Under the pieces are notes generated by a model. It was not told where the DNA came from and did no database searches. It saw only the letters and a list, made by a program, of their open reading frames with translations. From Verrucomicrobiota bacterium (lineage in GTDB: Bacteria; Verrucomicrobiota; Verrucomicrobiia; Limisphaerales; UBA9464): a stretch of DNA of 64,000 nt. Below, piece by piece: positions 33,826-43,162 of the stretch. How positions within the stretch are numbered: position 1 is the stretch's first letter; each line of letters begins with the position of its first letter. The stretch is from contig CANGKZ010000010.1 of the NCBI GenBank assembly GCA_947454705.1, positions 98,740-162,739 of the forward strand, written 5' to 3'. Position numbers and translations under genes: made by a program.

Positions 33826-36618
33826 TTGACTCACGCCGAACATCTCATCCCGCACCAGACCGCCGCGCCGGCCGGTGGCGAATGGACTTTGCCCGCCGGA
33901 GGCTGGGTGTTTTTGCATTCCATTTCCGGATCCGGCTACTGGCGTCAAACCCCGCGCCTCGCGGAATTCAATCCAGGCGACACCCTCGCCGTGTATACCG
34001 ACGGGACCGGCACCCTCCTGGCGAGCCGCCTGGGTTCGTTGCAGTTTCATTGGTTCAGCGTTTGCCCGGAATTCCTTTCCAATCTGCTCGGGCTCGATGA
34101 GCAGGCCGTGCTCGAAGCCGCCGCCCGACGCGACGCGGTTCGACGGTTCCCCGCCGGACACAGCGTGGCCGCCCTTCACGCGCGATTGATCGATTCCGTC
34201 AGCCAGCCCCGGCCACTTCAACGCATCCACATGGTCGAGATCCTGGCCTCAGCCTTCGCCCACGAGTTCACCTCCATCTCCACCAACGATGGAACCCCCA
34301 CCGACGCCCGCGCCCGTCTGCGCCAGTGGCTCGCGCGCATTCCGGAATCCGATTTGATTCATCACTCCGTCGATGAACTGGCCCGCTCTCTCAATTGCAG
34401 CGTGCGCCATTTCAGCCGCCTCTTCCGCGATGAGGTCGGCCAGCCCTTCCGCGACAAACAGACCGAGCTTCGGCTCATGAAAGCGCGGCACCTTCTTGTG
34501 GATTCCAATGCCAAGGTCATCCATGTCGCGCTCGAAAGCGGCTATCGGCACCTCGGCTTGTTCAACACGCTCTTCAAACGCCGCTTCGGAATGACCCCCA
34601 CCCAGTGGCGTCAACAACTCCAGACCTCCGAGCCCCGTCGTCGTCGCTCCGCCTCGGCGCAATCCGTGGCTTGGATGGGCCTCATCGGAACCGCCGTCGG
34701 ACTGCTCCTCGCGCATCCTTCGCAGCTGCTTGCCCAATCCACTCCAGCGGCGAACGCAGCGGCCACGGCTTCCGCATCCACCTCCCCTTCCACCAACGCC
34801 CCGGCAACGCAGCGGTTGAGCGTCAAACAGTATGAGGTGGTGGGGAACACGCTCCTGCCCGAGGCGGTGGTCAAGTCCGCCACGTCGGATTACACCGGCG
34901 ACTCCATCGATTTCGCCACGCTTCGCAAGGCGCTGGCCTCGCTTCAGCTCGCGTATCGAGGACGCGGTTTCGCCACCGTTTCCGTCACGTTGCCGCAGCA
35001 AAAGCTCACCAACGGAATCGTGCGAATCCAGGTCGTCGAAGGCCGGCTCACCGAGATCCGCGTGGAGGGAAACCGTTGGTTCAGCTCCAACAACGTCCGC
35101 AGCGCACTGCCCGGGCTCACCACGAATCTGATCCTCAACAGCAAGCTGTTCCAGGCCGAGCTCGACCTCGCGAACGCGAACCGGGATCGGCAGATCTATC
35201 CGCAGATCCAGCCCGGACCCGAACCCGGCACCACCTCGATGCTGCTGAAGGTGAAGGATCAATTCCCGCTTCACGGCCGATTCGAACTGAACAACCAGGC
35301 CACGCCCGACACCCCGGAGCTCCGCGGCAGCGCCTCCGCCCAGTACAACAATCTGTGGCAGCTCGAGCACTCCCTCGGACTCTCCTACGGATTCACGCTC
35401 GAACAATTCAAGGGCGGCGATGCGAACCTGTTCGATCAGCCGCTGCTCGCGAATTACAGCACCTTCTATCGCTTGCCGCTCGGTTCCCGCCGCTCACTTC
35501 CCGCCGAGGTGGAAGCCAGCCAGGGACGGTTCGGATACGACGAATCCACGCATCAATTCCGGTTGCCTCCTTCGACCGGACGTCCGGAGCTGAACATTTT
35601 CGCCAATCGCTCCACGACCGACACCGGGGTGAAGCTGACGCCGCTCCGGCAGGTCAATCCGCCTCCGATCGCCCTGTATTCGCAGGATTCCGGACAGGAC
35701 ATCTCCACCACCGAGGGCGTTGGATTCCGCCTCACGCAACCCCTGCGCGAGTTCCACGGCATTCGCTCCACGCTCACCTTCGGCCTGGATGTGAAGCGCT
35801 ATCACCGCGCCAGTTTCAACACGAACAACTTCCTCGAGGACTTCACCTACCTCGATCCCAGCACCGGTCAGAACGTCCACCGGCAGATCCCCTTCTCCAG
35901 TCCGCAGCCTCCCTCCACCGCGGCGATTGCGTATCTGCCCGTGTCCCTCCGCTGGGATGGATTCCGCGCCGACACCAAGGGCAGTACCAGCCTTGGTGCA
36001 GGGGTGAACTACAATCTTCCCGGCGGCCCGTTCTCCAACGGCGACGCCTTTCGCAAGACCTCCGGCGCTGAGAAATCCACCGGACAGTACGTCACTGTTC
36101 AGGCCAGTGCGTCGCGGGAACAGCGGATTTACGAGGACTGGACCGTCTCGATCCGGGCCGACGGTCAATGGGCGAGCGAGCCGCTGATCAGCAACGAACA
36201 ATTCGGCGTCGGCGGCACTGCGGGCGTCCGCGGGTATCGCGAGGGCGAACGCTACGGTGACACCGGATGGCGTACCACGTTTGAGCCGCGTACGCCGCTG
36301 ATCGACATCGGCATGGTCGATGGCACGGCCCCGTTCCGGATTCGCGGATTGATCTTCACCGACTACGGCCAGAGCTACCTGCTCAATCCAGGGCACCCGA
36401 CCGCATCGATCCCTGGCTACCACTCGCGCGAATCGTTCTGGGGCGCCGGTGCCGGCTTCAGCGGCAGCATCGGAAGCACGCTCGATTTCCGGCTCACCGT
36501 GGGATGGGCGCTGCTGGCGCAAACCGGCGCGACCACCGGGGCCTCAGGCGAATCGATCTTCGTGAAGACCCACACCGGCGACATCCAGATCTACTTCGGA
36601 ATCGGCGCCCAATTCTGA
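33826..36618 (+). CDS. AraC-type regulator fused in frame to a TpsB/ShlB-type outer-membrane transporter
   Basis: One uninterrupted frame of 930 codons from a TTG at 33826. Residues 1-160 resemble a cupin-type AraC sensor region. Residues about 164-262 are an AraC DNA-binding domain with two HTH units (SVDELARSLNCSVRHFSRLF and VALESGYRHLGLFNTLFKRR, then FGMTPTQW). Residues 271-304 look like a signal peptide (RRRR then AWMGLIGTAVGLLLAHPSQL and LAQ). From 330 come POTRA domains of the ShlB type (VKQYEVVGNTLLPE, VVEGRLTEIRVEG) and then a beta-barrel with the family motif GVRGYREGERYGDTGW. An internal ATG at 34591 would yield a 675-residue exported TpsB. Both parts are complete. The TpsA-like partner follows 51 bases on. 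Confidence 0.88.
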   Translation: MTHAEHLIPHQTAAPAGGEWTLPAGGWVFLHSISGSGYWRQTPRLAEFNPGDTLAVYTDGTGTLLASRLGSLQFHWFSVCPEFLSNLLGLDEQAVLEAAARRDAVRRFPAGHSVAALHARLIDSVSQPRPLQRIHMVEILASAFAHEFTSISTNDGTPTDARARLRQWLARIPESDLIHHSVDELARSLNCSVRHFSRLFRDEVGQPFRDKQTELRLMKARHLLVDSNAKVIHVALESGYRHLGLFNTLFKRRFGMTPTQWRQQLQTSEPRRRRSASAQSVAWMGLIGTAVGLLLAHPSQLLAQSTPAANAAATASASTSPSTNAPATQRLSVKQYEVVGNTLLPEAVVKSATSDYTGDSIDFATLRKALASLQLAYRGRGFATVSVTLPQQKLTNGIVRIQVVEGRLTEIRVEGNRWFSSNNVRSALPGLTTNLILNSKLFQAELDLANANRDRQIYPQIQPGPEPGTTSMLLKVKDQFPLHGRFELNNQATPDTPELRGSASAQYNNLWQLEHSLGLSYGFTLEQFKGGDANLFDQPLLANYSTFYRLPLGSRRSLPAEVEASQGRFGYDESTHQFRLPPSTGRPELNIFANRSTTDTGVKLTPLRQVNPPPIALYSQDSGQDISTTEGVGFRLTQPLREFHGIRSTLTFGLDVKRYHRASFNTNNFLEDFTYLDPSTGQNVHRQIPFSSPQPPSTAAIAYLPVSLRWDGFRADTKGSTSLGAGVNYNLPGGPFSNGDAFRKTSGAEKSTGQYVTVQASASREQRIYEDWTVSIRADGQWASEPLISNEQFGVGGTAGVRGYREGERYGDTGWRTTFEPRTPLIDIGMVDGTAPFRIRGLIFTDYGQSYLLNPGHPTASIPGYHSRESFWGAGAGFSGSIGSTLDFRLTVGWALLAQTGATTGASGESIFVKTHTGDIQIYFGIGAQF

Positions 36619-36669
36619 TTCTGATCCCGACGCCCCGCGATCTCCTCAGCCTTTTTCTTCAACACGTCG

Positions 36670-39600
36670 ATGAAACGCACCTCCCCAACCGCCCTCGCGC
36701 TCGGCGGACCGTGGCTGTCCGGATCCCTCGTTGCGGGACTGGGCGGACTGCTCTGCGGCTCGGCCGCGTGGGCGAATCCGCAGGGAATGACGGTGGTTCA
36801 CGGCACTGCAGCCGCTCAACCGGTCGGCCCGCAACTCACGCTCACCGTCTCGGATCGCGCGGTGCTGAACTGGAACACCTTCAACATCGCCCCGGGCGAG
36901 ACCACGCGATTCCAGCAGCCCAACGCGGCTTCGATCGTTTGGAATCAGGTGCTGGATGCGAACCCCTCGCGCATCTTCGGAAGCATCCAGGCCAACGGCA
37001 TTGTGGTGCTGGCGAATTCCTCGGGCTTCTGGTTCGGACCCGATTCCGTGGTGAAGGCGGCGAGTTTCGTGGCCACCACCGCGGGCGGACCGCCGGCCGG
37101 ATTTGAAGCCGGCGGAACGTGGAACATCACCGTGGCGCCCCCGCTCGCGAGCATCGTGAACTACGGACACATCGAAGCCGCGAACGGCGGATCGGTGTTC
37201 CTGGTCGCGGAGAAAATCGAGAACCACGGCGTGATGATGGCGCCTGATGGCACGCTCGGATTGTACGCTGGCAAGGAAGTGCTGGTGTCGGAGCGGCCCG
37301 ATGGACGCGGCCTCAGCGCATCGGCCCGGCTCCCCGAGGGCTCGATCAACAACCAGGGCAAACTCATCGCCGACGCCGGCACCATCGCCCTCTCGGCCCG
37401 CGTGGTGAACCAGGACGGACTCATCCAGGCCAACACCGTCCGCGAACACGGCGGAGTGATTGAGCTCCTCGCGTCCGACGCCATCACGCTCGGACCGAAT
37501 TCGGAAACCGTCGCCGCGGGTTCCAATTCTGATTCGCACCCTTCCGCCGGCGGATCCATCACCGTCAAATCCGGCGGCACCTTCGCCGATTCTCCCGCCG
37601 CGCGCCTTTCGGTTGCCGGCGGCGCCAACGGTGGCGACGGAGGATTCGTCGAAGTGTCGGCCGCAACCGTGCCTTCCATCCAAGCCGCCCTCGATGGTTC
37701 CGCGAAGCCGGGCTTCAAGGCCGGGACGCTGCTGATTGATCCCGATGCGATTTCCATCGATGCCACCGGCACCGGCAGTGCAGCCAGCGGACAGGTAGGA
37801 GTGGGCGACGCACCCACCAAGCTTTCGCTGAATCCAAACGCCTTCGCGGGTTTCTCGCAGATCACGCTGCAGGCCCGGCTGTCGATCGACATCAACACGA
37901 TCTGGAACCTGCCCGACGCCGCTCCCGGCGCGCACCTCACGCTGCAATCCGGCGGCGACATCCGATTCGCCCAGAGTGCGGCCCTCGCAGCAGGCAGCGG
38001 ATGGACAATCGATCTGTGGGCCGGATATCAATTCGCGAGCTCCACGGTGAAATCCGGGACCGGGTCGGTGCTGCTGAACGGCGCGAGCACGCTCTCCACG
38101 ACCACCGGCAACATCGGCATTCACGCCGGCAAGGACGTAACCGTTCAACGCGGCGCGATTCGCACCACGGGCGGCGGATCCATTTCGATCGAAACCCTCG
38201 CGGGCTCGATCAATTCTGGAACCAAGACCGAGGGCTTCCAATTCAGCGCGCGCGGCAATGGCTACGAGGTGAATCCTGCCGTCGGCGGAATCAGCACCAC
38301 CGCGGGTGGCGACGTGTCGCTGACTGCCGGGAAGGATGTCATCAGCTACCTGCCCACGCTCTCCGGCAATCACTCCGATGGCGGCAGCGGAGCCTTCGGA
38401 GCCGCTCCAGGGAATGTCACCGTCCAGGCGGCGGGCAATGTTTACGGGCATTTCGTGGTGCGCAACGGCACCGGGGCCATCAACGCCGGAGCCTCCGCAG
38501 GAGAATCCAACCGACAGCTCGCACTGAGTTTGGTGAAGGGTTCCTGGACGGTTTCCGCCGCGGACATCGCGCTGCAGGAGATCCGGAATCCGAATGGAAT
38601 CTTCAATCGCATCGGTGGTCCGAACGACGCGAACTTTCACCGCTTCGACTACGACGCGGCAGCAGCCGCTGTTCTGCACGCCACCGGTTCGGTGCTGCTT
38701 TCTGGAGCCGCCCTTCCCCGCAACCCGGGCGATGCCGTCCCCATCGTACTTCCGCCGTCACTCACCATCACTGCGGGCGCAGGCGGCATCCAGTTGGGAA
38801 ACGATTTCTCGCTCTTCCCATCGCCCCAGGGACAGCTCGATCTCAGCACCACCGAAGGCGGTTCCTTCAAAAGCCGCGACCTCGGCCGAACCTATCAACT
38901 GGTGCTGTCCGACAGCGGATCCACCAAGTTCACGTTCGAAGACGGGCAGTTTGGTCCGCACGATCATGCGTCGACGCCGGTCCACCTGAACGACCTCACC
39001 CCGGCGCGTCTCGACATCAGCGGCGACGTGCAGGACATCCTGGTGTCCTCGGCCAAGGTCACCGTTTTCCACGTGGGCGGCGATTACATCAATTCCGGAT
39101 TCATCGGACAAAACCTGCGCGCCAGCGATGCCACGCGGTTGACCGTGGATGGCGATGTGAAGAACCGGAACGATTACACCTTCATCACGCTCGCCCCGGA
39201 AGTGGCCGAACCGGATTTCACGCTGCTCGATCAGGGAATTCCGCCCGTGGTTGGAGTGTCGTTCACCTACGATTCCAAGACCCGCACGCTGGGCTATCAC
39301 GGGCGTCTGACCGACGACGTGTTGAACCAGATCCTGCAACTCCAGGTGCAGAAGTACGACGCACTCGGGGTGCCGCAGGTGGATGACTTGGGGAACCCAA
39401 TCACCGTCGCGGCGCAGTTGCTCCCGCCATCAGTGCTGCAACAGATTTACGCGCTAAGCCAGGACGTGCCCGCGCGCCCGCCCGACGGCATCCAGATCGC
39501 CGGCCCGGGCAAGCTGGACATCACCGCTCGTTCGCTCGACCTCGGCGCCACCGCCGGCATTCTCTCCAGCGGCGCTGGCGGCAATCCGGCCCTCGCTCCG

Positions 39601-40668
39601 TACAGCCCGAAAGGCGCCGATGTGAAGGTGCGCACCTCGGGAGACATCGTGATGTTCTCCTCGGCCATCATTTCCAAGGCAGGCGGAGTTCTTGATGTGG
39701 ATGCGGGCGGATCCATCCAGGTCGGATCCAACATCATCGTCCCCGCGTCCGATCAGGCCCGCGGCATTTACAGCTCCGCAGGCAGCGACGTGACGGTCAC
39801 CGCCTTGGGCAGCATCCTGCTCAACGGTTCGCGCATCGCCTCCTACGACGGCGGTGCAGTGACGGTGCTCTCCCGCACGGGGAACGTGGATGCAGGGTCC
39901 GGCGGCTTGAGCCTCCAAAACGTCGAGCAGGTTCGCATCAATCCCCTCACCCACGCGGTGGAGACATTCACCGACTACATTCCCGGCAGTGGTATCCTCG
40001 CCACCACCTTTTCCTACGGCAGCACGCAGGTGGGCAACGTCACCGTCTCCACCCCACGCGGCGACATCCTCGCCAAGTCCGGCGGCGTGGTGCAGGCCTC
40101 GTTCAACGGGACCTCAAGTGCGTCGTCGAGCGTCAAACTCACCGCGGGCACCAAGGCCAACGGGACTGACCCGGGCTACTCGGGCAGCATCGATGCCAGC
40201 AAGTCCGGCGTCATCGGCGGCAATGTTTCCCTTGAAGCCACCGGCCCCGTGGTCGGCGTGGTGTTTGCAACCGGCAACATCAATATCAACACCCCGCAGA
40301 GCGTCAACGTCACCGCCCTCGCCCAGGGCAATGTAAACGTGAGCGCCGGTGGTACCATTTCTGGAACCGTGGTCGGCATCGGCAGCGTCAGCGCCTCGGG
40401 CGGGGCCATCGAGGCTTCGCTCCTTTCGCAGAACGTGTCCTCCAGCGGCGGTTCCACCTCCGGCCAAGTCGGGTTTGCTGCGGCCAATGTCGCCGGCGCG
40501 ACCGCAACGGCCGCGAGCGCATCGGGCAACGACACCAAGGCGGCCACCACCACGGCCAAGAACGATTCGGAGGAGGAAGATCGCCGACGCAACCCCACGC
40601 GCCCCGTGCTCACCCGCACCGTGGGACGCGTCACCGTAATCCTCCCCACCACGCCGCGACCCAACTGA
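36670..40668 (+). CDS. TpsA-like filamentous hemagglutinin-type exoprotein
   Basis: 1332 residues with a long signal peptide (about 1-36, ending SAAWA). A TPS secretion domain follows, with hallmarks NWNTFNIAPGETTRFQQPNA, SRIFGSIQANGIVVLANSSG (the NPNGI-like motif) and GGSVFLVAEKIENHGVMMAP. The remainder is a right-handed beta-helix-like repeat region rich in Gly, Asn, Ser and Ala with many 'GGxIxV' turns. It ends in a short Arg/Thr/Pro-rich tail (RRRNPTRPVLTRTVGRVTV). It is the natural substrate of the TpsB encoded just upstream. Function (adhesion, aggregation, contact-dependent) is unknown; no toxin domain is evident. Confidence 0.88.
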   Translation: MKRTSPTALALGGPWLSGSLVAGLGGLLCGSAAWANPQGMTVVHGTAAAQPVGPQLTLTVSDRAVLNWNTFNIAPGETTRFQQPNAASIVWNQVLDANPSRIFGSIQANGIVVLANSSGFWFGPDSVVKAASFVATTAGGPPAGFEAGGTWNITVAPPLASIVNYGHIEAANGGSVFLVAEKIENHGVMMAPDGTLGLYAGKEVLVSERPDGRGLSASARLPEGSINNQGKLIADAGTIALSARVVNQDGLIQANTVREHGGVIELLASDAITLGPNSETVAAGSNSDSHPSAGGSITVKSGGTFADSPAARLSVAGGANGGDGGFVEVSAATVPSIQAALDGSAKPGFKAGTLLIDPDAISIDATGTGSAASGQVGVGDAPTKLSLNPNAFAGFSQITLQARLSIDINTIWNLPDAAPGAHLTLQSGGDIRFAQSAALAAGSGWTIDLWAGYQFASSTVKSGTGSVLLNGASTLSTTTGNIGIHAGKDVTVQRGAIRTTGGGSISIETLAGSINSGTKTEGFQFSARGNGYEVNPAVGGISTTAGGDVSLTAGKDVISYLPTLSGNHSDGGSGAFGAAPGNVTVQAAGNVYGHFVVRNGTGAINAGASAGESNRQLALSLVKGSWTVSAADIALQEIRNPNGIFNRIGGPNDANFHRFDYDAAAAAVLHATGSVLLSGAALPRNPGDAVPIVLPPSLTITAGAGGIQLGNDFSLFPSPQGQLDLSTTEGGSFKSRDLGRTYQLVLSDSGSTKFTFEDGQFGPHDHASTPVHLNDLTPARLDISGDVQDILVSSAKVTVFHVGGDYINSGFIGQNLRASDATRLTVDGDVKNRNDYTFITLAPEVAEPDFTLLDQGIPPVVGVSFTYDSKTRTLGYHGRLTDDVLNQILQLQVQKYDALGVPQVDDLGNPITVAAQLLPPSVLQQIYALSQDVPARPPDGIQIAGPGKLDITARSLDLGATAGILSSGAGGNPALAPYSPKGADVKVRTSGDIVMFSSAIISKAGGVLDVDAGGSIQVGSNIIVPASDQARGIYSSAGSDVTVTALGSILLNGSRIASYDGGAVTVLSRTGNVDAGSGGLSLQNVEQVRINPLTHAVETFTDYIPGSGILATTFSYGSTQVGNVTVSTPRGDILAKSGGVVQASFNGTSSASSSVKLTAGTKANGTDPGYSGSIDASKSGVIGGNVSLEATGPVVGVVFATGNININTPQSVNVTALAQGNVNVSAGGTISGTVVGIGSVSASGGAIEASLLSQNVSSSGGSTSGQVGFAAANVAGATATAASASGNDTKAATTTAKNDSEEEDRRRNPTRPVLTRTVGRVTVILPTTPRPN

Positions 40669-40680
40669 TCCCTCCCAGAA

Positions 40681-40735
40681 ACTCCGATCTCCGAACTCCG
40701 ATCTCCGATTTCCCATCCCCGAACTCCGAAATCCC
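40681..40735. repeat. Short CTCCGATCTCCGA-type repeat tract
   Basis: Between the TpsA-like stop and the exbB start is a run of near-copies of ACTCCGATCTCCGAACTCCG and TTTCCCATCCCCG (family E). It recurs as CGATCTCCGATCTCCCATC at 33698-33723, in 43219-43244 and, reversed, near 11005-11040. Role unknown; it could affect the TpsA-exbB mRNA junction. Confidence 0.55.
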
Positions 40736-41509
40736 ATGAACCCATTGTTTGCCGCCAGCGCACTCAGTTTCTCCTTCAAGCAGGTCAGCACCGAGGGCTA
40801 CTTCACCATGACCCTGCTGGCCATCGTGTCCCTGCTGAGCTGGTCTGTGATCATCAACAAGGCCCTCCAGCTGAACAAAGCCCGCCGCACCTCGGCGAAG
40901 TTCTTTGCGGCGTTCCGTGCGGCCAAGGACCCGCTGGAAATCGCCAAGTCGGGAACCGAGTTCGACGGATCCCCGGCCTTTGAAATCTACCGCGCCGCCG
41001 CGGAGGAGCTCGACACGCAGCTCACGTCCAATCCGGTGATGGTCAAGGGCACCAAGCGCATCAGCCAGGGCTCGTTTGATCTCGTGAAGATGACGCTGGA
41101 GCGCACCGCCGGTGCCGAAGCCATGAGCCTGGAGAAGGGCATGATCGTTCTCAGCACCGCGGTCGCGGGCGGACCGTTCATCGGTCTTCTTGGAACGGTG
41201 TTCGGCGTCATGGAAACCTTCGCCGGCATCGCGGTGAAACAATCGGCCAGCATCTCCGCGATGGCCCCTGGTGTCGCCGGCGCATTGCTCAACACCGTCA
41301 TCGGCCTGTTCGTCGCGATCCCCGCGATGTTCGCCTACAACTTCCAGGTGACCAACATCCGCGGCGTCACCCAGGAGCTGGACAACTTCGTCACCGAACT
41401 CGTCACCGCCTTCGAGCACCAGTACGTGGACAACCGCCCGCTCGCCGACGAAATCCGCGACGCGATCTCCGAGAGCCTCGGACGCTCCGAAGTCCTCATC
41501 TCGAAGTAA
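40736..41509 (+). CDS. exbB: MotA/TolQ/ExbB proton-channel protein
   Basis: A 257-residue protein with three membrane segments (about 22-40, 130-150, 170-195). The family region is GPFIGLLGTVFGVMETFAGI, followed by APGVAGALLNTVIGLFVAIP. It forms the proton-conducting stator with ExbD that energises TonB (or Tol-like) systems. The N-terminal extracytoplasmic segment is longer than in TolQ. It is first of a four-gene exbB-exbD-tonB-exbD set that directly follows the TpsA gene. Confidence 0.93.
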   Translation: MNPLFAASALSFSFKQVSTEGYFTMTLLAIVSLLSWSVIINKALQLNKARRTSAKFFAAFRAAKDPLEIAKSGTEFDGSPAFEIYRAAAEELDTQLTSNPVMVKGTKRISQGSFDLVKMTLERTAGAEAMSLEKGMIVLSTAVAGGPFIGLLGTVFGVMETFAGIAVKQSASISAMAPGVAGALLNTVIGLFVAIPAMFAYNFQVTNIRGVTQELDNFVTELVTAFEHQYVDNRPLADEIRDAISESLGRSEVLISK

Positions 41510-41538
41510 TCACCGGTTCGACCTGACCGCCCCGAGCG

Positions 41539-41964
41539 ATGAAGAAGTGCTCCAAATCCGCGCACACGACCCTCACGGAGTTGAACATCACTCCGCTGCT
41601 GGATCTCACCTTCGTGCTGCTGGTGATCTTCATCCTCACCACCTCGCCCGTGACCAATGACATGGCGCTCGACCTCCCCAAGGCCGGGCCGCGCGGCAAG
41701 GAGCCGGCCTCCAAGGTGCAGTTCGTCACCGTGGATGCCGCCGGGAAGCTCTTCCTGAACCGCGAGGAATTGAGCCTGGACACGTTGCGCGACCGTATCA
41801 TCCAAATGCGCACCGACGATCCGGATCTCAACGTCACGCTCCGGGGTGATGCCAAGTCGCCGTATAAAAAAGTCCGCGACGCCCTGGACACGCTCCAGCA
41901 ATGCAACGTGACCAAGGTCCGCCTGGCCACCGAGGCGTTCACCTCCCCCGCAGCCGCGCACTGA
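41539..41964 (+). CDS. exbD: ExbD/TolR-family biopolymer transport protein (first copy)
   Basis: 141 residues: a short cytoplasmic start, one membrane helix containing the functional Asp in LNITPLLDLTFVLLVIFILT, and a periplasmic domain (FVTVDAAGKLFLNREELS ... VTLRGDAKSPYKKVRDAL). The Asp in the TM is the proton-carrying residue of the family. It lies 29 bases after exbB. The second exbD is at 42710. Confidence 0.92.
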   Translation: MKKCSKSAHTTLTELNITPLLDLTFVLLVIFILTTSPVTNDMALDLPKAGPRGKEPASKVQFVTVDAAGKLFLNREELSLDTLRDRIIQMRTDDPDLNVTLRGDAKSPYKKVRDALDTLQQCNVTKVRLATEAFTSPAAAH

Positions 41965-42000
41965 AGCCAACTCCCACGGCCCCAGAATTGATTCACCGCC

Positions 42001-42678
42001 ATGGCCCTTCCCCAGCGTCAGAAGAAAAAGCAGTCGCGCCTCAGCCTGCTCGTCTCCGTGGTCCTGCACGTCGTGCTCGGCGTGGCGTTGTTCGTCATCG
42101 CCGCGCGCGAGGGCATCCTGGGCAAGAAGTTGAAGGAGATCAGCGCGGTGATCGTGCCCAAGGAGGAGAAGAAGCCCGAGCCCGCGAAGCCGAAGGAGGA
42201 ACCCAAGACCGAGCCGCGTCCGCGCGAGGAAGCCAAGGCAGCCCCTCCCCGGACCGTGGCCGCCCCTCCCGCCGTTGCTGCAGCTCCGCCTCCGTCGGGC
42301 GCACCCGCTGCCGCCGCGCCTCCTCCCGCCATTGGAGCCGACTTCGATTTCAATGACGGAGCCAAGGCGGTCCAGACCACCTCGGATCCCATCGAGCTCT
42401 ACAAGCAGACCGTGGAATACGCGTTCCGGTCCAAATGGCAGAAGCCGGATGGAATCGATGACGTGCAGTTCGTCGCCGAAGCCGAAGTAAATCTCACACC
42501 CGATGGCACCGTGACCCGCTACGACTGGAAGACCGGTTCCGGCAATCCGAGATGGGACGCCTCGGTCCGCGAAGCGCTCGCACAGACCAAGAACATCGGA
42601 CGCAAGGCCCCCAAGGGTTTTCCAGGAATGGTACGCGTTCGGTTCGACACCGTTGTGGACAGCGAACCCGTGCAGTGA
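42001..42678 (+). CDS. tonB: TonB-like energy transducer
   Basis: 225 residues: basic N-terminus, a single membrane helix (LSLLVSVVLHVVLGVALFVI), a Lys/Glu/Pro- then Ala/Pro-rich periplasmic spacer (EEKKPEPAKPKEEPKTEPRP ...), and a C-terminal TonB/TolA-type domain (VNLTPDGTVTRYDWKTGSGN ... DASVREALAQTKNI ... VRVRFDTVV). The C-terminal domain would touch an outer-membrane partner. The helix carries a His, as in the SHLS motif of TonB. No TonB-dependent receptor is in the window; the TpsB barrel upstream is the only adjacent outer-membrane protein. Confidence 0.85.
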   Translation: MALPQRQKKKQSRLSLLVSVVLHVVLGVALFVIAAREGILGKKLKEISAVIVPKEEKKPEPAKPKEEPKTEPRPREEAKAAPPRTVAAPPAVAAAPPPSGAPAAAAPPPAIGADFDFNDGAKAVQTTSDPIELYKQTVEYAFRSKWQKPDGIDDVQFVAEAEVNLTPDGTVTRYDWKTGSGNPRWDASVREALAQTKNIGRKAPKGFPGMVRVRFDTVVDSEPVQ

Positions 42679-42709
42679 TGTTCCGCCCACTCTCCTTCTC
42701 CCGACTCCC

Positions 42710-43162
42710 ATGAGCCACGGATCCGCCTCCTCCAGTCCCTCGCGCGGGCGACGGAAACTGTCCCAGTCCGGCCACGGGACGATGAACGAATTGAACATCA
42801 CCCCGCTGATGGATCTGGTGATGGTGTTGCTGGTGATTTTCATGATCACCACGCCGCAACTTTCGAATGACCTCGAAATGAACCTGCCCTCCGGCAAGGC
42901 GCCGGCGACGCGTCCCAAGGAAAAACCGAAGGTCAACTACGTGGATGTGGATCCGAAGGGCGGGTTGAAGCTGAACAACCAGGACGTGGTGCTGAAGGAG
43001 CTCCCCCAATTGTTCAAGGTGCTGAAGGAATCCGAAGCCGACCCGAGCGTGGTGGTGCGCGGGGCCGACGAGGTGAACTACCAGCACGTCATCTCGGTGA
43101 TCGATCTTTTGCAGCAGGCCGACATCAACAAGGTGGGGCTCGCGACGGCTGCGCCGAGGTGA
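42710..43162 (+). CDS. exbD: ExbD/TolR-family biopolymer transport protein (second copy)
   Basis: 150 residues from ATG 42710 with a Ser/Arg-rich N-terminus, the membrane helix in LNITPLMDLVMVLLVIFMIT with the conserved Asp, and a periplasmic domain (VNYVDVDPKGGLKLNNQDVV ... VVVRGADEVNYQHVISVIDL). It is a clear relative of the 41539-41964 protein but distinct. Two ExbD-type subunits per ExbB occur in some Gram-negative ExbBDD sets. It ends the TonB gene group. Confidence 0.92.
   Translation: MSHGSASSSPSRGRRKLSQSGHGTMNELNITPLMDLVMVLLVIFMITTPQLSNDLEMNLPSGKAPATRPKEKPKVNYVDVDPKGGLKLNNQDVVLKELPQLFKVLKESEADPSVVVRGADEVNYQHVISVIDLLQQADINKVGLATAAPR

Noticed and set aside
36646..38679. A 677-codon minus-strand frame over the TpsA gene
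   Set aside because: Antisense shadow of a clear TPS exoprotein in high-GC DNA; Gly/Arg/Ala-rich without domains.
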